From positions 1 through 64,000 of the forward strand of contig NZ_BJDS01000002.1 in the NCBI RefSeq assembly GCF_005405265.1: a stretch of 64,000 nt of DNA, in the 5' to 3' direction. A program made the position numbers and the translations under genes. This DNA is from Enterococcus songbeiensis (GTDB lineage Bacteria; Bacillota; Bacilli; Lactobacillales; Enterococcaceae). A model generated the notes under the pieces. It was not told where the DNA came from. It saw only the letters and a list, made by a program, of their open reading frames with translations, and made no database searches. Shown piece by piece: positions 33,877 to 45,589 of the stretch; position 1 is the stretch's first letter; the number at the start of each line of letters is the position of its first letter.

Positions 33877-33946
33877 CAAGCGAGGGGAAAGGGAACCCTT
33901 CCCCGCTTGTCGAGGGAGTAAACTCCCTACGAGCACCCTCATGCTC
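33877..33946. promoter_or_regulatory. Candidate origin of transfer (oriT)
   Basis: A GC-rich island in an AT-rich element, upstream of mobC. It has three adjoining dyads: CAAGCG/GCTTG arms with GGGG/CCCC (33877-33908), AGGGAGT-AA-ACTCCCT (33913-33928) and GAGCA...TGCTC (33931-33946). Hairpins close to mobC are typical of oriT; the nick site is not identified. Confidence 0.55.
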
Positions 33947-33981
33947 CGCATTTTATCGAGATTAGATAGCCGATAAATCAG

Positions 33982-34320
33982 CTACCTAACACTTTCTTCT
34001 TGCGCCTCTTCTCGATAGAAAATTCGATACGCTGTCTCTCCTTTTCTTCTCAAAAATTGTTGGAACTTCGTTTCCAACAATTGATCGCTTGCAAGAAATT
34101 CATGCACTAGGGTAAATTCGCTATTAGCGAAATTTACCGCCTTTTGCCATTTTTCTCGAGTACCTTTTTGATTAATCTCAAAAGTTTCTTCAAACTCTTT
34201 TACTGATGAAATTCCTGTTTTTTCATAGGCAAACTTTCCCAGTTCGGGATAAAGCTTTCTCTCCAACTCGGCGAGTTCTTTTTTCAAATCTGCAATTGAT
34301 TTTTGTTTTTTCCTTGCCAT
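33982..34320 (-). CDS. Small charged protein of the mobilisation region
   Basis: 112 aa, starting MARKKQKSIADLKKELAELERKLYPELGKFAYEKTG, a coiled-coil start like TraD/MobC-type accessory proteins of Gram-positive mobilisation regions; the middle (WQKAVNFANSEFTLVHEFLAS) is helical. Ends before the candidate oriT. Function unproven. Confidence 0.6.
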   Translation of the reverse strand: MARKKQKSIADLKKELAELERKLYPELGKFAYEKTGISSVKEFEETFEINQKGTREKWQKAVNFANSEFTLVHEFLASDQLLETKFQQFLRRKGETAYRIFYREEAQEESVR

Positions 34321-34323
34321 TTT

Positions 34324-34509
34324 TCATGCTCCTTTTTGTATGTGAATAAGTTCATTCATAAGCTCATTTTTCATCTCTAATTCTTCTTGAATCATCAGTT
34401 CAATATAATTAGTGACCGTGATTTTTTCATTTGTTGCATTCTTTACTGATTCACATAATTCGTCAAGTTCTAAGAAATCATGCGTACTAATCTTTAGAAT
34501 TAATTGCAT
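34324..34509 (-). CDS. Very small hypothetical protein, 61 aa
   Basis: MQLILKISTHDFLELDELCESVKNATNEKITVTNYIELMIQEELEMKNELMNELIHIQKGA; looks like a ribbon-helix-helix or small helical protein. A GGGGGG-rich ribosome binding site precedes it, it lies 14 bp after the VirB6-like gene and 3 bp before the next gene, so it is very likely translated in this operon. Confidence 0.55.
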   Translation of the reverse strand: MQLILKISTHDFLELDELCESVKNATNEKITVTNYIELMIQEELEMKNELMNELIHIQKGA

Positions 34510-34523
34510 GACAATCCCCCCTT

Positions 34524-37178
34524 TTATTTTTTTAATAGATTATCGAAAAGCGGATTAGGATCATTAAGTGTATCTCTGAATAACTCGTTGTCTTCATAAG
34601 TGAATCTTCGTCTTGGTTTTGATCCCTTATCATTTCCACGAATTTCACTATCAATAATCACTGTTTCATGATTTGAATCAAATTTTTTCGCTGACTTTCT
34701 GTCTTCAACAATATTGATTTTTTGTGTTTTTTCTTTCATTTCTCCACTATCTTTTTGAACGTTCTCCCGAACATCTACTGTTTTGAATCCTTGACTACTT
34801 GTAGAACTTTGTACATTTTCTCGGACATCTACTGTTTTTGGTTGACCTGCACTGCTGCCTTGAACATTCTCTCGGACATCCACTGATTTAAACCCTTGAC
34901 TACTTGTAGAATTTTGTACATTTTCTCGAACATCTACTGTTTTTGGTTGACTTGTACTGCTACTTTGCAGATTTTCTCGAACATCAATTGTCTTAGTACC
35001 TTGACCATTTGAAGAACTTTGTAAATTCTCTCTTACATCAACATTCCGTCCGACATGACCATTCAATGAACCTTGAATATTTTCTCGGACATCTACTCCA
35101 CCTTGACTACTTGTAGAATTTTGTAGATTTTCTTTGACCAATTTTTCTAATCCGGTATTTGAATTTTTAGCTTCTTGGATTCTTTCTTTGGTCAACGCTT
35201 CTTTTTCGTCCATATTATCGCCAGTACGCCCTTCTACACGTTTCCTCAACATTTCCTCACGATTCATTATTTCAGGCGTGTATTTTGCTTCCTGTCGCTT
35301 CTGATTAATTAATTCTTCAGCAGACTTAGATTGACCATGCATAGCATTTTTACGTTCTTCAATATCTTGTTGAACTTTTTGCTGAATTGCACTTGCAGGA
35401 TTATTATTCGATTCAGCATTATTTTTCATTGCTTCACGCATACGTTCAGAACTAGACATAATTCTATCGGCATTCTCAATCTTAGCCCCATCTTTTCTAT
35501 CCGAAAGACGTGTTGGCATGCTATCAGCATATTTTCCAGTTTCATCTTCTTTGTTTTTAGCTACTATAGGTTTGCTATTTTTATTAATAGCGGACACTGT
35601 ACCATCATCTAAACCTTCTTTGAACTTATTCTTGGTATCATTAGCTATATCACGCATACTTTTAAATGGTTTTGTTGCTCTTTCACTAGCTATTGTAGCT
35701 CCATCTGAAGCTAAGCCTGATAATCCACGTTCACGAGCATACCCAAGCGTTTTCCCCGTTTTATTAGCTTTTTGAGAAAGTGATTGACCAAAGTTGCGTT
35801 CAGGTTTTCGTTCTTCCCCTTCCGCTTGATCGTTTCCACCACTATTTTTCCCACCTTTAGATCGGTTCATACCACCTGTTCCTTTACGAAACAGCATTGC
35901 ACCCATTCCAAAAGCAGAAGCAAGTTGCCCATAGCCTTCTTTGAGTCCAATATCCACACCAAAGTAACGCATGACTGTTCCACTGCCTTTGATTAAAACA
36001 AACACAGCACAGATATAAGCAATTGTTTTTATAAAAATATTTGTTGAGATACCTTCGCCAGTATTTAAGTAATTTATGAACATTGCAAACATAGATAATC
36101 CAAACCCTTGAAATCCGACTGTCAAATAGCACTGTAAAATATCTGACAAAACTTGTTTTGATCGTTGTCCTGTTTCTAAGTCAGTAGCAAATACTAAAAC
36201 TCCGAGTACACGTTTGAATGCTAGCTCGAGTATTGCTGTAATTATAATGAAAGCACTAAAAACATACGCTACCGCTAAAGCAATCAATCCAAATGAAATT
36301 CCCCACAGGTTCGCTTGATAGCGATAATATCCTGATTTGATACCATCAACAAAGGTTGACAAAAAATTATCTGAAAATTTAGTAGCAACAAATTCATTAT
36401 CAGAATTTTCAACTAATTCATAACGCAGGTTATCAGCTGTTGAGTTCTCTTTTTCCATTTTATCAATTACATTATCTGTCAATACTTGCGTAAGATCCGT
36501 TTTCCAAAAATTTTCTTTTGTTAGATTATTCCGGTCATTCGTTTTGTTAATCATTGAATACTGATCTGTTTTATTGATATAAGCTAAATCAGTGACCCCT
36601 TGTTCAATCAGCGACCACGCCACGCCTTCGTCCGAATTTGTAATCGTAGTCGTATCATTATAAAATGTTTTAGAAAACTCTATTCCACTGTGAATCAAAG
36701 TCGGCATTAAAAGAATCAATGCAATCGACATAACTACGTTCATTCCAACCGATTTTAAGTCTAAAGTCCCTTTTCCAGTCACCATTTTATATCCAATAAT
36801 CATTAGTGAGAGTACCATCAATCCAATAACAATTGTATTTAAAACTGACTGATAGACTTTGTTCAATCCGGTACTTTCTACAAAGCTAAACAAATCTAAA
36901 ACCTCGGGAATCATATTTTGAATGCCATCGACAACAGCGAACATTGATTTTATAACAGACCAGCCTATCCACATACCGAACTGGCTGTAAAAATTTCCGT
37001 TATATTTTTTAAGATAATTCTGATAAAGTGGATTAGTTAAAAACTCAGTTTGACTCTCAGTATCATCAAACCAGTTGAAAATACTGCCTTCTGCAACGTT
37101 ACTCGTAAAAATAATCATAGCTGTTAGAATAAGAAAACTAATCGACAACCAATTAATTTTACTCTTAATTACCTTCAT
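34524..37178 (-). CDS. VirB6/TrbL-like conjugal transfer membrane protein with repeat tail
   Basis: 884 aa. Begins with a membrane segment (INWLSISFLILTAMIIFTSNVAEG). About seven more follow up to residue 410 (VLNTIVIGLMVLSLMIIGYKMVTGKGTLDLKSVGMNVVMSIALILLMPTLIHSGIEF, FGLIALAVAYVFSAFIIITAILELAFKRVLGVLVFATDLETGQRSKQVLSDILQCYLTVGFQGFGLSMFAMFINYL), the pattern of CD3337/EF1877-type mobilome proteins, counterparts of VirB6. The last 450 residues are hydrophilic and contain seven VDVREN repeats. In conjugative elements this protein is part of the membrane channel. Here it is the only channel gene. GGGAGG ribosome binding site; start overlaps the next gene upstream by 14 bp. Confidence 0.82.
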   Translation of the reverse strand: MKVIKSKINWLSISFLILTAMIIFTSNVAEGSIFNWFDDTESQTEFLTNPLYQNYLKKYNGNFYSQFGMWIGWSVIKSMFAVVDGIQNMIPEVLDLFSFVESTGLNKVYQSVLNTIVIGLMVLSLMIIGYKMVTGKGTLDLKSVGMNVVMSIALILLMPTLIHSGIEFSKTFYNDTTTITNSDEGVAWSLIEQGVTDLAYINKTDQYSMINKTNDRNNLTKENFWKTDLTQVLTDNVIDKMEKENSTADNLRYELVENSDNEFVATKFSDNFLSTFVDGIKSGYYRYQANLWGISFGLIALAVAYVFSAFIIITAILELAFKRVLGVLVFATDLETGQRSKQVLSDILQCYLTVGFQGFGLSMFAMFINYLNTGEGISTNIFIKTIAYICAVFVLIKGSGTVMRYFGVDIGLKEGYGQLASAFGMGAMLFRKGTGGMNRSKGGKNSGGNDQAEGEERKPERNFGQSLSQKANKTGKTLGYARERGLSGLASDGATIASERATKPFKSMRDIANDTKNKFKEGLDDGTVSAINKNSKPIVAKNKEDETGKYADSMPTRLSDRKDGAKIENADRIMSSSERMREAMKNNAESNNNPASAIQQKVQQDIEERKNAMHGQSKSAEELINQKRQEAKYTPEIMNREEMLRKRVEGRTGDNMDEKEALTKERIQEAKNSNTGLEKLVKENLQNSTSSQGGVDVRENIQGSLNGHVGRNVDVRENLQSSSNGQGTKTIDVRENLQSSSTSQPKTVDVRENVQNSTSSQGFKSVDVRENVQGSSAGQPKTVDVRENVQSSTSSQGFKTVDVRENVQKDSGEMKEKTQKINIVEDRKSAKKFDSNHETVIIDSEIRGNDKGSKPRRRFTYEDNELFRDTLNDPNPLFDNLLKK
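34756..35102 (-). repeat. Seven VDVREN repeats in the VirB6-like gene
   Basis: Seven copies of a 17-18 codon unit (VDVRENVQ followed by SSTSSQGFKT or SSAGQPKT). Two unit types alternate in the inner part, and the DNA identity is high, so unit-number changes by slippage or recombination are likely. Confidence 0.85.
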
Positions 37179-37383
37179 TGTTACCTCCCTCAGCCCATTT
37201 TTTTAGGCTCTCAGAAAGCTTCTGAGCTGTTTTTCTGTCAATTATGATGTGAGTTACACATTTGTCATTTTCAGATCTTAAATCGAGAACTACAGTATTG
37301 AAGCAGATACTCTCGATTAGTTCGAGAGTATCTGTGTTTTGATCAAGACACAAAATCTGATCTATTAGACGATTTTTAATCAT
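37165..37383 (-). CDS. Small hypothetical protein between rep-like and VirB6-like genes
   Basis: 72 aa from ATG 37383 (MIKNRLIDQILCLDQNTDTLELIESICFNTVVLDLRSENDKCVTHIIIDRKTAQKLSESLKKW), after GAAGGAG. It overlaps the rep-like stop by 4 bp (ATGA) and the VirB6-like start by 14 bp, so all three are translationally coupled. No family recognised. Confidence 0.65.
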   Translation of the reverse strand: MIKNRLIDQILCLDQNTDTLELIESICFNTVVLDLRSENDKCVTHIIIDRKTAQKLSESLKKWAEGGNNEGN

Positions 37384-38381
37384 GTTTTTTCTCCTTCTAA
37401 CCAATTATGCATAGGGATTTTAGGTAACTCTTTAATTCCGAAGGCTTTATTGAATTGATCTGTAGTTTCTATATTTTCTAGAAGCTGATTTTTATATCTA
37501 ATTTGAAGTCCCTTTAGAAAAAACTTTGTGTAATCGAATAGTCCTTGATCTGTTTTTGCTTGAAAAACGCATGCTTTATGTTGTGTTATAATGCATTGAG
37601 CGTTAAGATACTGAGTATTTTCATATAAAAATTCAATGATTTTTCTGATATCTTTTATGTCTACATTAGCGTTTTTCAAATAGTGATACACTTGAAATAA
37701 TTTTCGACCATCTTCGTTATTTGCTTCATAAAGAACACTAATCTTACTGTAAATCCTCTTTATATTAATATCCTCTTCTTCCATAACGGGAGTAGTTTTT
37801 GATGTGTTCTGTGAAGTAGTCTTTGTATACGTATATACGAATTTGTACATACCTCTACCTTTTTTTAAAGAGACATATCTCTTTTTTTCGATAACCCTCT
37901 GACGGATTTTCGACACATACTCCTTTTTTTCACGATCTAAAGCAGGAAAAGTAATTTCTATCAATTTATGTACATTTAAAACAATGTACATAACATTTGA
38001 TAATGTAACTGCTCTTTGCTCATAATAAATATTTCTAAAAACTCTTTTGATAATTCCCTTTTTCTCTAAGTACACAATTGCATCTTTTATAGCTCTTTCT
38101 GATAGTCCTGTTTTTTTGCTTAATTGCTTATATGATTTTTGCAAAATATCTTCAATAAATTTCTTTTTATATCCAATTAACTGGCCCTCATCGTTAAAAA
38201 TTTTTTGGGGTCTGTACCAGTAAGTAATTTCTGCTAAGATAACTATTGCATTCAAATAGGGCTTCTCAACGCCTTTTTTCGTTTTTTTTCTTAATTGACC
38301 GTACCACGAATGTGGAATTACATTTCCGTCAAAATTTATTTCTCTAAGTTTGTCAACTACAACATTTCCAGAAGAAAACAC
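37380..38381 (-). CDS. Replication initiator-like protein with winged helix
   Basis: 333 aa, GTG start after GAAGGTG. The N-terminal half carries a winged-helix core (WYGQLRKKTKKGVEKPYLNAIVILAEITYWYRP, FIEDILQKSYKQLSKKTGLSERAIKDAIVYLEKKGIIKRVFR) as in plasmid and phage replication initiators. The C-terminal half is helical (IRKIIEFLYENTQYLNAQ, FFLKGLQIRYKNQLLEN). It probably allows the excised circle to replicate. Its leader contains a possible antisense RNA. The alternative is a regulatory protein with the same fold. Confidence 0.65.
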   Translation of the reverse strand: MFSSGNVVVDKLREINFDGNVIPHSWYGQLRKKTKKGVEKPYLNAIVILAEITYWYRPQKIFNDEGQLIGYKKKFIEDILQKSYKQLSKKTGLSERAIKDAIVYLEKKGIIKRVFRNIYYEQRAVTLSNVMYIVLNVHKLIEITFPALDREKKEYVSKIRQRVIEKKRYVSLKKGRGMYKFVYTYTKTTSQNTSKTTPVMEEEDINIKRIYSKISVLYEANNEDGRKLFQVYHYLKNANVDIKDIRKIIEFLYENTQYLNAQCIITQHKACVFQAKTDQGLFDYTKFFLKGLQIRYKNQLLENIETTDQFNKAFGIKELPKIPMHNWLEGEKT

Positions 38382-38400
38382 CTTTTCACCTTCTTTTTGA

Positions 38401-38490
38401 TATAATAGCTATAAATAAAGTTTTCTCAGAACTTTATTGTCGAGTGCTTCCTGTGGTCGCCAAACTATCGGGAGCACTCTTTTATATATT
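38401..38490 (+). ncRNA. Possible antisense RNA to the rep-like leader
   Basis: On the plus strand, opposite the leader of the rep-like gene, a TATAAT box (38401-38406) is followed by two hairpins: AAAGTTTTCTCAGAACTTT at about 38418-38436 and a larger one with arms GAGTGCTTCC / GGGAGCACTC at about 38441-38480, ending in a T-rich run. Plasmid counter-transcribed RNAs that limit rep expression look like this. The -35 is poor. Confidence 0.4.
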
Positions 38491-38524
38491 TTTTTCAATT
38501 CTTTTCAATACTAAATTTGCTATT

Positions 38525-38827
38525 TCATCTTCTCTCAAAACTTTCACCTCTCTTCATTCGAGCAAACATAAACTCATTTACTGCTTTTTTTGAATAAAAC
38601 TTTCTTGCACCTAATTCAACAACAGGTAATCCCTCATTTCTCACCGCATTTTTTAAAAAGTTTTCGCTCACATTTAAGTATTCTGCCATTTCTTTTTGAT
38701 TGAGGTATTCCCTTGTCATACCCGCATTTTCTTGAGCCTTTTCAATTGCCTTTGTAGCAATTTGATAAAACTGTTTTAGAAACATTTCCTCCTGTTCTTC
38801 TGAAATCATTAATTTTATTGCTTCCAC
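38525..38827 (-). CDS. Excisionase-like DNA-binding protein (HTH_17 type)
   Basis: 100 aa. The C-terminal half is a MerR-like excisionase helix-turn-helix: YLNQKEMAEYLNVSENFLKNAVRNEGLPVVELGARKFYSKKAVNEFMFARM. The N-terminal half is helical. AAAGGAG ribosome binding site. First gene of the leftward mobilisation operon, divergent from the XRE regulator. It could be a true Xis or the operon activator. Confidence 0.75.
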   Translation of the reverse strand: MEAIKLMISEEQEEMFLKQFYQIATKAIEKAQENAGMTREYLNQKEMAEYLNVSENFLKNAVRNEGLPVVELGARKFYSKKAVNEFMFARMKRGESFERR

Positions 38828-39026
38828 AAAAACCTCTCCTTTTTAATTAATTATTCTATAACTCCTCTACCTAAATAAGTACAAACAAGTACAAATTGTG
38901 TAAAAATGTATTTATTTGTATTTACGAGAATAATATATCACGCTCCCAACAAAAAGTAAATACTTTTAAATACTTTTGTTTTATAAATATGATATACTAT
39001 CTATAAAAATAAAAAGGAGAAAAAAG

Positions 39027-39824
39027 ATGAAGCCGAATCCTTCAGAAGCAGGAAAACGAATTAAACAATTACGCCTTTCATGTGGTTTTACTATGGAAGA
39101 ACTTGGAAGGAAAATAGATAATTCACCACGTGCGACCATATCCAACTGGGAACGTGGGACCAATTTGCCAAATCCACAAAAGCTGAAATTATTGTCAACT
39201 ATCACTAATTCAACAATTGACTGGATTAAATGGGGAACATTAGAAGAGTATATAACTTCATACCTTATCGATATAGGGTATGAGCTATATATTAAGGACT
39301 TTCCAGAGATACCTCACAAAGTCTTTAAAGACATCCAAGAAAGATATAGTGATACGTTTTCGCTAGATAAAGACTATGAGTTATTGAATCCTATAATAAA
39401 AAATATATTTTCAAAATATTACTCAAAAGATTTTGAAATTTATCTAAATGAGATACTTGCTAATGATATCAATCCTCTTATCGAAGAGTTTGCTAGTCAA
39501 AAACACTCTATCTCTAAGGAGCTATTTTTCAAAAGAGCCAACAGTAGACTTCAAGATAAGATAAGAAATGGGGATTTCAAATACGGTGAAAAAGAAATAC
39601 TGATTGATTCTTCAAAACAGCTATTAAACGAAATGGACTTAGCCTATCAAGATATTTCACAGTATTCATCTGTCGAGGATTTCTTTTATAAAATTACTAA
39701 AAACCAATTTGAAACAGAAAAATTTATTTCTGATCTTAGCAAAAAATACAATTTCCCATATGAGAAAAATAGTATAATCGCAAAATTTCTAACTAATAAT
39801 CACGATAAATTTAAAAGCAATTGA
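39027..39824 (+). CDS. XRE-family regulator of the element
   Basis: 265 aa from ATG 39027 (MKPNPSEAGKRIKQLRLSCGFTMEELGRKIDNSPRATISNWERGTNLPNPQKLKLLSTITNSTIDWI), eight bases after AAAGGAG. HTH_3 at 8-65, then about 200 helical residues of unknown fold. Diverges from the excisionase-like gene and stands just before the integrase, so it probably holds the element in the integrated state. The 200-bp divergent promoter region has repeated TACAAA/TTTGTA and AAATACTTTT motifs that may be its operators. Confidence 0.82.
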   Translation: MKPNPSEAGKRIKQLRLSCGFTMEELGRKIDNSPRATISNWERGTNLPNPQKLKLLSTITNSTIDWIKWGTLEEYITSYLIDIGYELYIKDFPEIPHKVFKDIQERYSDTFSLDKDYELLNPIIKNIFSKYYSKDFEIYLNEILANDINPLIEEFASQKHSISKELFFKRANSRLQDKIRNGDFKYGEKEILIDSSKQLLNEMDLAYQDISQYSSVEDFFYKITKNQFETEKFISDLSKKYNFPYEKNSIIAKFLTNNHDKFKSN

Positions 39825-39874
39825 TTCTTCAAATAACTTCTCTACCTGCAATCATGAAGTAAGGAGAGAATCAA

Positions 39875-41017
39875 ATGGCAACATTTTTTTGTTATAAATT
39901 ACAAAATGGCGAAAAATATTGGGGATTTGAAACTTATTTAGGAAAAGATCCCAAGACTGGAAAAGATATACGTACAAAGCGTAGAAGATTCAAGTCAAAA
40001 GCTGAGGCGCAAACAGCACTTAATAGACTACTTGTAGACTTTAAAGAAAAACAAGAGTTTAAAATAAATGTTACAACTTTTCAAGAGTTGTATGAATTAT
40101 GGATTGATAACTACAGAACAAGAGTAAAACCGTCTTCTGTTGCCGTTGCTCAACGTTTTTGCAAGAACCATATATTACCTGCTTTTGGGGAATTACGATT
40201 GGATAAAATAAGTGTTAGTTATTGTCAAAAACAGGTGAATGAGTGGCACAAAACATTAAAACAATATGGTTTCTTGAGAAAAACAACTGCTCAAATATTT
40301 AAATTTGGAGTAGCAATGGAAGTCTGTAAGGATAATCCTATGTCTAAAACATTGCTTCCAAGAAAAATTGAAGAAGAACAACCCTTGAAGTTTTACACGA
40401 AAGATCAATTACAACTGTTTTTACAGAATACTAAAGAAAATAATTCAGTTAAACTGTACACTTTTTTCCGTTTATTAGCTTATACAGGAATGCGTAAAAG
40501 CGAAGCATTGGCGCTTCAATGGGAAGATATAGACTATTTCAATAAAACAATAACAATTGGTAAAACTATCGCTCAAGACGAGTTTAATCAAGTAGTTCTA
40601 CAAGTACCTAAAACTAAAAAATCATCAAGAACGATTCAGCTTGATGATTTTACACTTAAACAACTGCGTATTTGGCAACAAGAACAAATGAAAATAATGA
40701 TCTTATATGGCTATAACACGAATTCACCAAAACAGTTTCTTTTCACTACAAACACAAACAAGTTGTACTACCCCCAAGTAGTAAACGATTGGTTAGACTG
40801 GATTTACAAAAAGACACCGATGGAGCCTCAAATTACTCCACATGGATTTAGGCATACCCACTGTAGCTTATTGTTTGAAAGTGGTGCGTCGATAAAAGAA
40901 GTACAGGAACGATTAGGTCATAAAGATATTAAAACCACCATGAATATCTATGCTCATGTCACACCACAATCTGTTAAGAAAACTGGTGACCGATTTGCAA
41001 AATTTATGGGCGAATAA
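39875..41017 (+). CDS. int: Tyrosine-family site-specific integrase
   Basis: 380 aa. N-terminal arm-binding domain (YWGFETYLGKDPKTGKDIRTKRRRFKSKAEAQTAL), core-binding SAM-like domain (60-165), catalytic domain with Arg207 (YTGMRKSEAL), His323 and Arg326 (TPHGFRHTHC), His349 (LGHKDI) and Tyr359 (MNIYAHV). GGAG ribosome binding site. It is followed at once by two CGTAGCCA repeats, likely its arm-type sites, and then by the suf operon terminator, so the attachment site is at the 3' side of sufB. Confidence 0.94.
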   Translation: MATFFCYKLQNGEKYWGFETYLGKDPKTGKDIRTKRRRFKSKAEAQTALNRLLVDFKEKQEFKINVTTFQELYELWIDNYRTRVKPSSVAVAQRFCKNHILPAFGELRLDKISVSYCQKQVNEWHKTLKQYGFLRKTTAQIFKFGVAMEVCKDNPMSKTLLPRKIEEEQPLKFYTKDQLQLFLQNTKENNSVKLYTFFRLLAYTGMRKSEALALQWEDIDYFNKTITIGKTIAQDEFNQVVLQVPKTKKSSRTIQLDDFTLKQLRIWQQEQMKIMILYGYNTNSPKQFLFTTNTNKLYYPQVVNDWLDWIYKKTPMEPQITPHGFRHTHCSLLFESGASIKEVQERLGHKDIKTTMNIYAHVTPQSVKKTGDRFAKFMGE

Positions 41018-41021
41018 TTCC

Positions 41022-41047
41022 AAACGTAGCCAAAAACGTAGCCAACC
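41022..41047 (+). repeat. Right integrase-arm-like direct repeats
   Basis: CGTAGCCA at 41025 and 41037, 12 bp apart, four bases after the integrase stop. Same spacing and orientation as at 27628/27640. Confidence 0.65.
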
Positions 41048-41069
41048 ATTAAAATACAAATAAAAAAAC

Positions 41070-41101
41070 GCTCGAAACGCTTTAATATCAACGTTTCGAG
41101 C
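41070..41101. terminator. Terminator of the suf operon
   Basis: GCTCGAAACG ... CGTTTCGAGC stem; on the minus strand followed by TTTTTTT. Confidence 0.88.
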
Positions 41102-41114
41102 AATGAAATAGTTA

Positions 41115-42506
41115 TTAACCCACAGACCCTTCCATCTCATAACTAATCAATCGATTCAGTTCCACCGCATATTCCATCGGTAGTTCTTTGGTGAAGGGTT
41201 CGACAAAGCCCATGACGATCATTTCAGTGGCTTCTGATTCGGAAAGTCCACGGCTCATTAGATAAAAGAGCTGCTCTTCGGAAATTTTTGAGACTTTGGC
41301 TTCGTGTTCCAATGAAACTTGACTGTTGTGGATTTCATTGAAGGGAATCGTATCAGATTTTGACAGTTCGTCCATAATAATCGTGTCACATTCAATGTGG
41401 GACATCGAGCCGCTGCTCTTTTTGCCAAAGGTAACTTGTCCGCGATAATTAACCTCGCCGCCATCTTTAGAGATTGATTTAGAAACGATTGAGCTGGAGG
41501 TATTCGGTGCGTTGTGGATCATTTTTGCGCCGGTATCTTGGATTTGGTTGGCGCCGGCAAATGCGATTGACAGCATAGTACCCCGTGCGCCTTTGCCATC
41601 CAGATAAACGCTTGGGTATTTCATTGTCGTTTTTGCTCCCAAGTTCCCATCAATCCATTCAACGGTTGCTCCTTCATAGGCTTTCGCCCGTTTGGTTACT
41701 AGGTTGTACACGTTTGAGGACCAGTTTTGGATCGTAGTGTATCGGCAGTAAGCATCTTTGCGGGTGAAAATTTCAACAATTGCCGCATGCAAACTATTGC
41801 TGGAATATGTCGGTGCAGTACACCCCTCCACGTAATGGACGCTGGCGCCTTCATCTACAATGATTAATGTTCGTTCAAACTGCCCGGTATTTTCTCCATT
41901 GATTCGGAAATAGGTCTGCATTGGCACATCCACTTTGACACCTTTTGGCACATAAATAAAGGTTCCACCAGACCAAACCGCTGAGTTCAATGCCGCCAAT
42001 TTATTATCCGTAGGCGGTACAAGTTTTGCAAAATATTCTTTAAACAATTCAGGATATTCTTTAAGTGCCGAATCGGTATCAGTAAAGACAATTCCTAATT
42101 TGGTAAATTCTTCCTTCATATTGTGGTAAACCACTTCTGATTCATACTGTGCTGAAGCGCCAGCCAAATAGGCCCGTTCTGCTTCTGGAATACCAATTCT
42201 TTCAAAAGTTTCTTTGATTTTTTCTGGTACATCTTCCCAGTCACGTGCTGGTTTCTCACTGGATTTTTGATAATATTTCAGCGCATCAAAATCAATATCG
42301 GATAAATCCGGACCCCATTTTTGCATAGGCATTTTATGAAAAGCTTCCAGTGATTTCAGCCGAAATTCCAGCATCCACTCCGGTTCTTCTTTGACTCGTG
42401 AAATCTCACGAACGACTTCCTCTGTCAAACCTGTACCTGTGCTGAAAATTGGTTCTACATCATCATGAAAGCCAAATTTATATTCTTCTAATTCAGGAAC
42501 TCCCAT
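41115..42506 (-). CDS. sufB: Fe-S cluster assembly protein SufB
   Basis: 463 aa, full length. Scaffold component of the SufBCD complex for Fe-S cluster assembly in the cytoplasm. Seen: [99 protein letters not shown] and [32 protein letters not shown]. Strong GAGGAG ribosome binding site. Last gene of sufCDSUB. The integrative element sits right behind its terminator without damaging it. Confidence 0.97.
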   Translation of the reverse strand: MGVPELEEYKFGFHDDVEPIFSTGTGLTEEVVREISRVKEEPEWMLEFRLKSLEAFHKMPMQKWGPDLSDIDFDALKYYQKSSEKPARDWEDVPEKIKETFERIGIPEAERAYLAGASAQYESEVVYHNMKEEFTKLGIVFTDTDSALKEYPELFKEYFAKLVPPTDNKLAALNSAVWSGGTFIYVPKGVKVDVPMQTYFRINGENTGQFERTLIIVDEGASVHYVEGCTAPTYSSNSLHAAIVEIFTRKDAYCRYTTIQNWSSNVYNLVTKRAKAYEGATVEWIDGNLGAKTTMKYPSVYLDGKGARGTMLSIAFAGANQIQDTGAKMIHNAPNTSSSIVSKSISKDGGEVNYRGQVTFGKKSSGSMSHIECDTIIMDELSKSDTIPFNEIHNSQVSLEHEAKVSKISEEQLFYLMSRGLSESEATEMIVMGFVEPFTKELPMEYAVELNRLISYEMEGSVG

Positions 42507-42579
42507 GTTCTCACTCCTCGCTCTTTTTGGTTGAAAGTATGTTCAACCGATTTCCACTGCTAATTTGCTGCTTTTTTTC

Positions 42580-45576
<2,997 letters not shown>

Positions 45577-45589
45577 TCTCTCGCCCCCT

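Larger units (their letters stand above)
27626..41047. mobile_element. Integrative mobilizable element (IME) beyond sufB, about 13.4 kb
   Basis: Limits are approximate, set by the CGTAGCCA repeat pairs at both ends. Genes, left to right: membrane protein, XRE, lipoprotein, Phd-type antitoxin, small proteins, relaxase, MobC, candidate oriT, two small proteins, VirB6-like membrane protein, small protein, replication initiator-like protein, excisionase-like protein, XRE regulator, tyrosine integrase. There is no VirB4/VirD4 ATPase, so it cannot be self-transmissible by itself. The suf operon terminator stands directly right of it. Confidence 0.8.

Noticed and set aside
35331-35996. Plus-strand frames opposite the VirB6-like gene
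   Set aside because: Shadow frames of a long repeat-containing gene, without ribosome binding sites.
27626-41047. Prophage
   Set aside because: Integrase, regulators and a rep-like gene occur, but no capsid, terminase, tail or lysis genes; relaxase and MobC point to a mobilizable element.
27626-41047. Tn916-type self-transmissible element
   Set aside because: No FtsK-like coupling protein, VirB4-like ATPase or tet gene is found.
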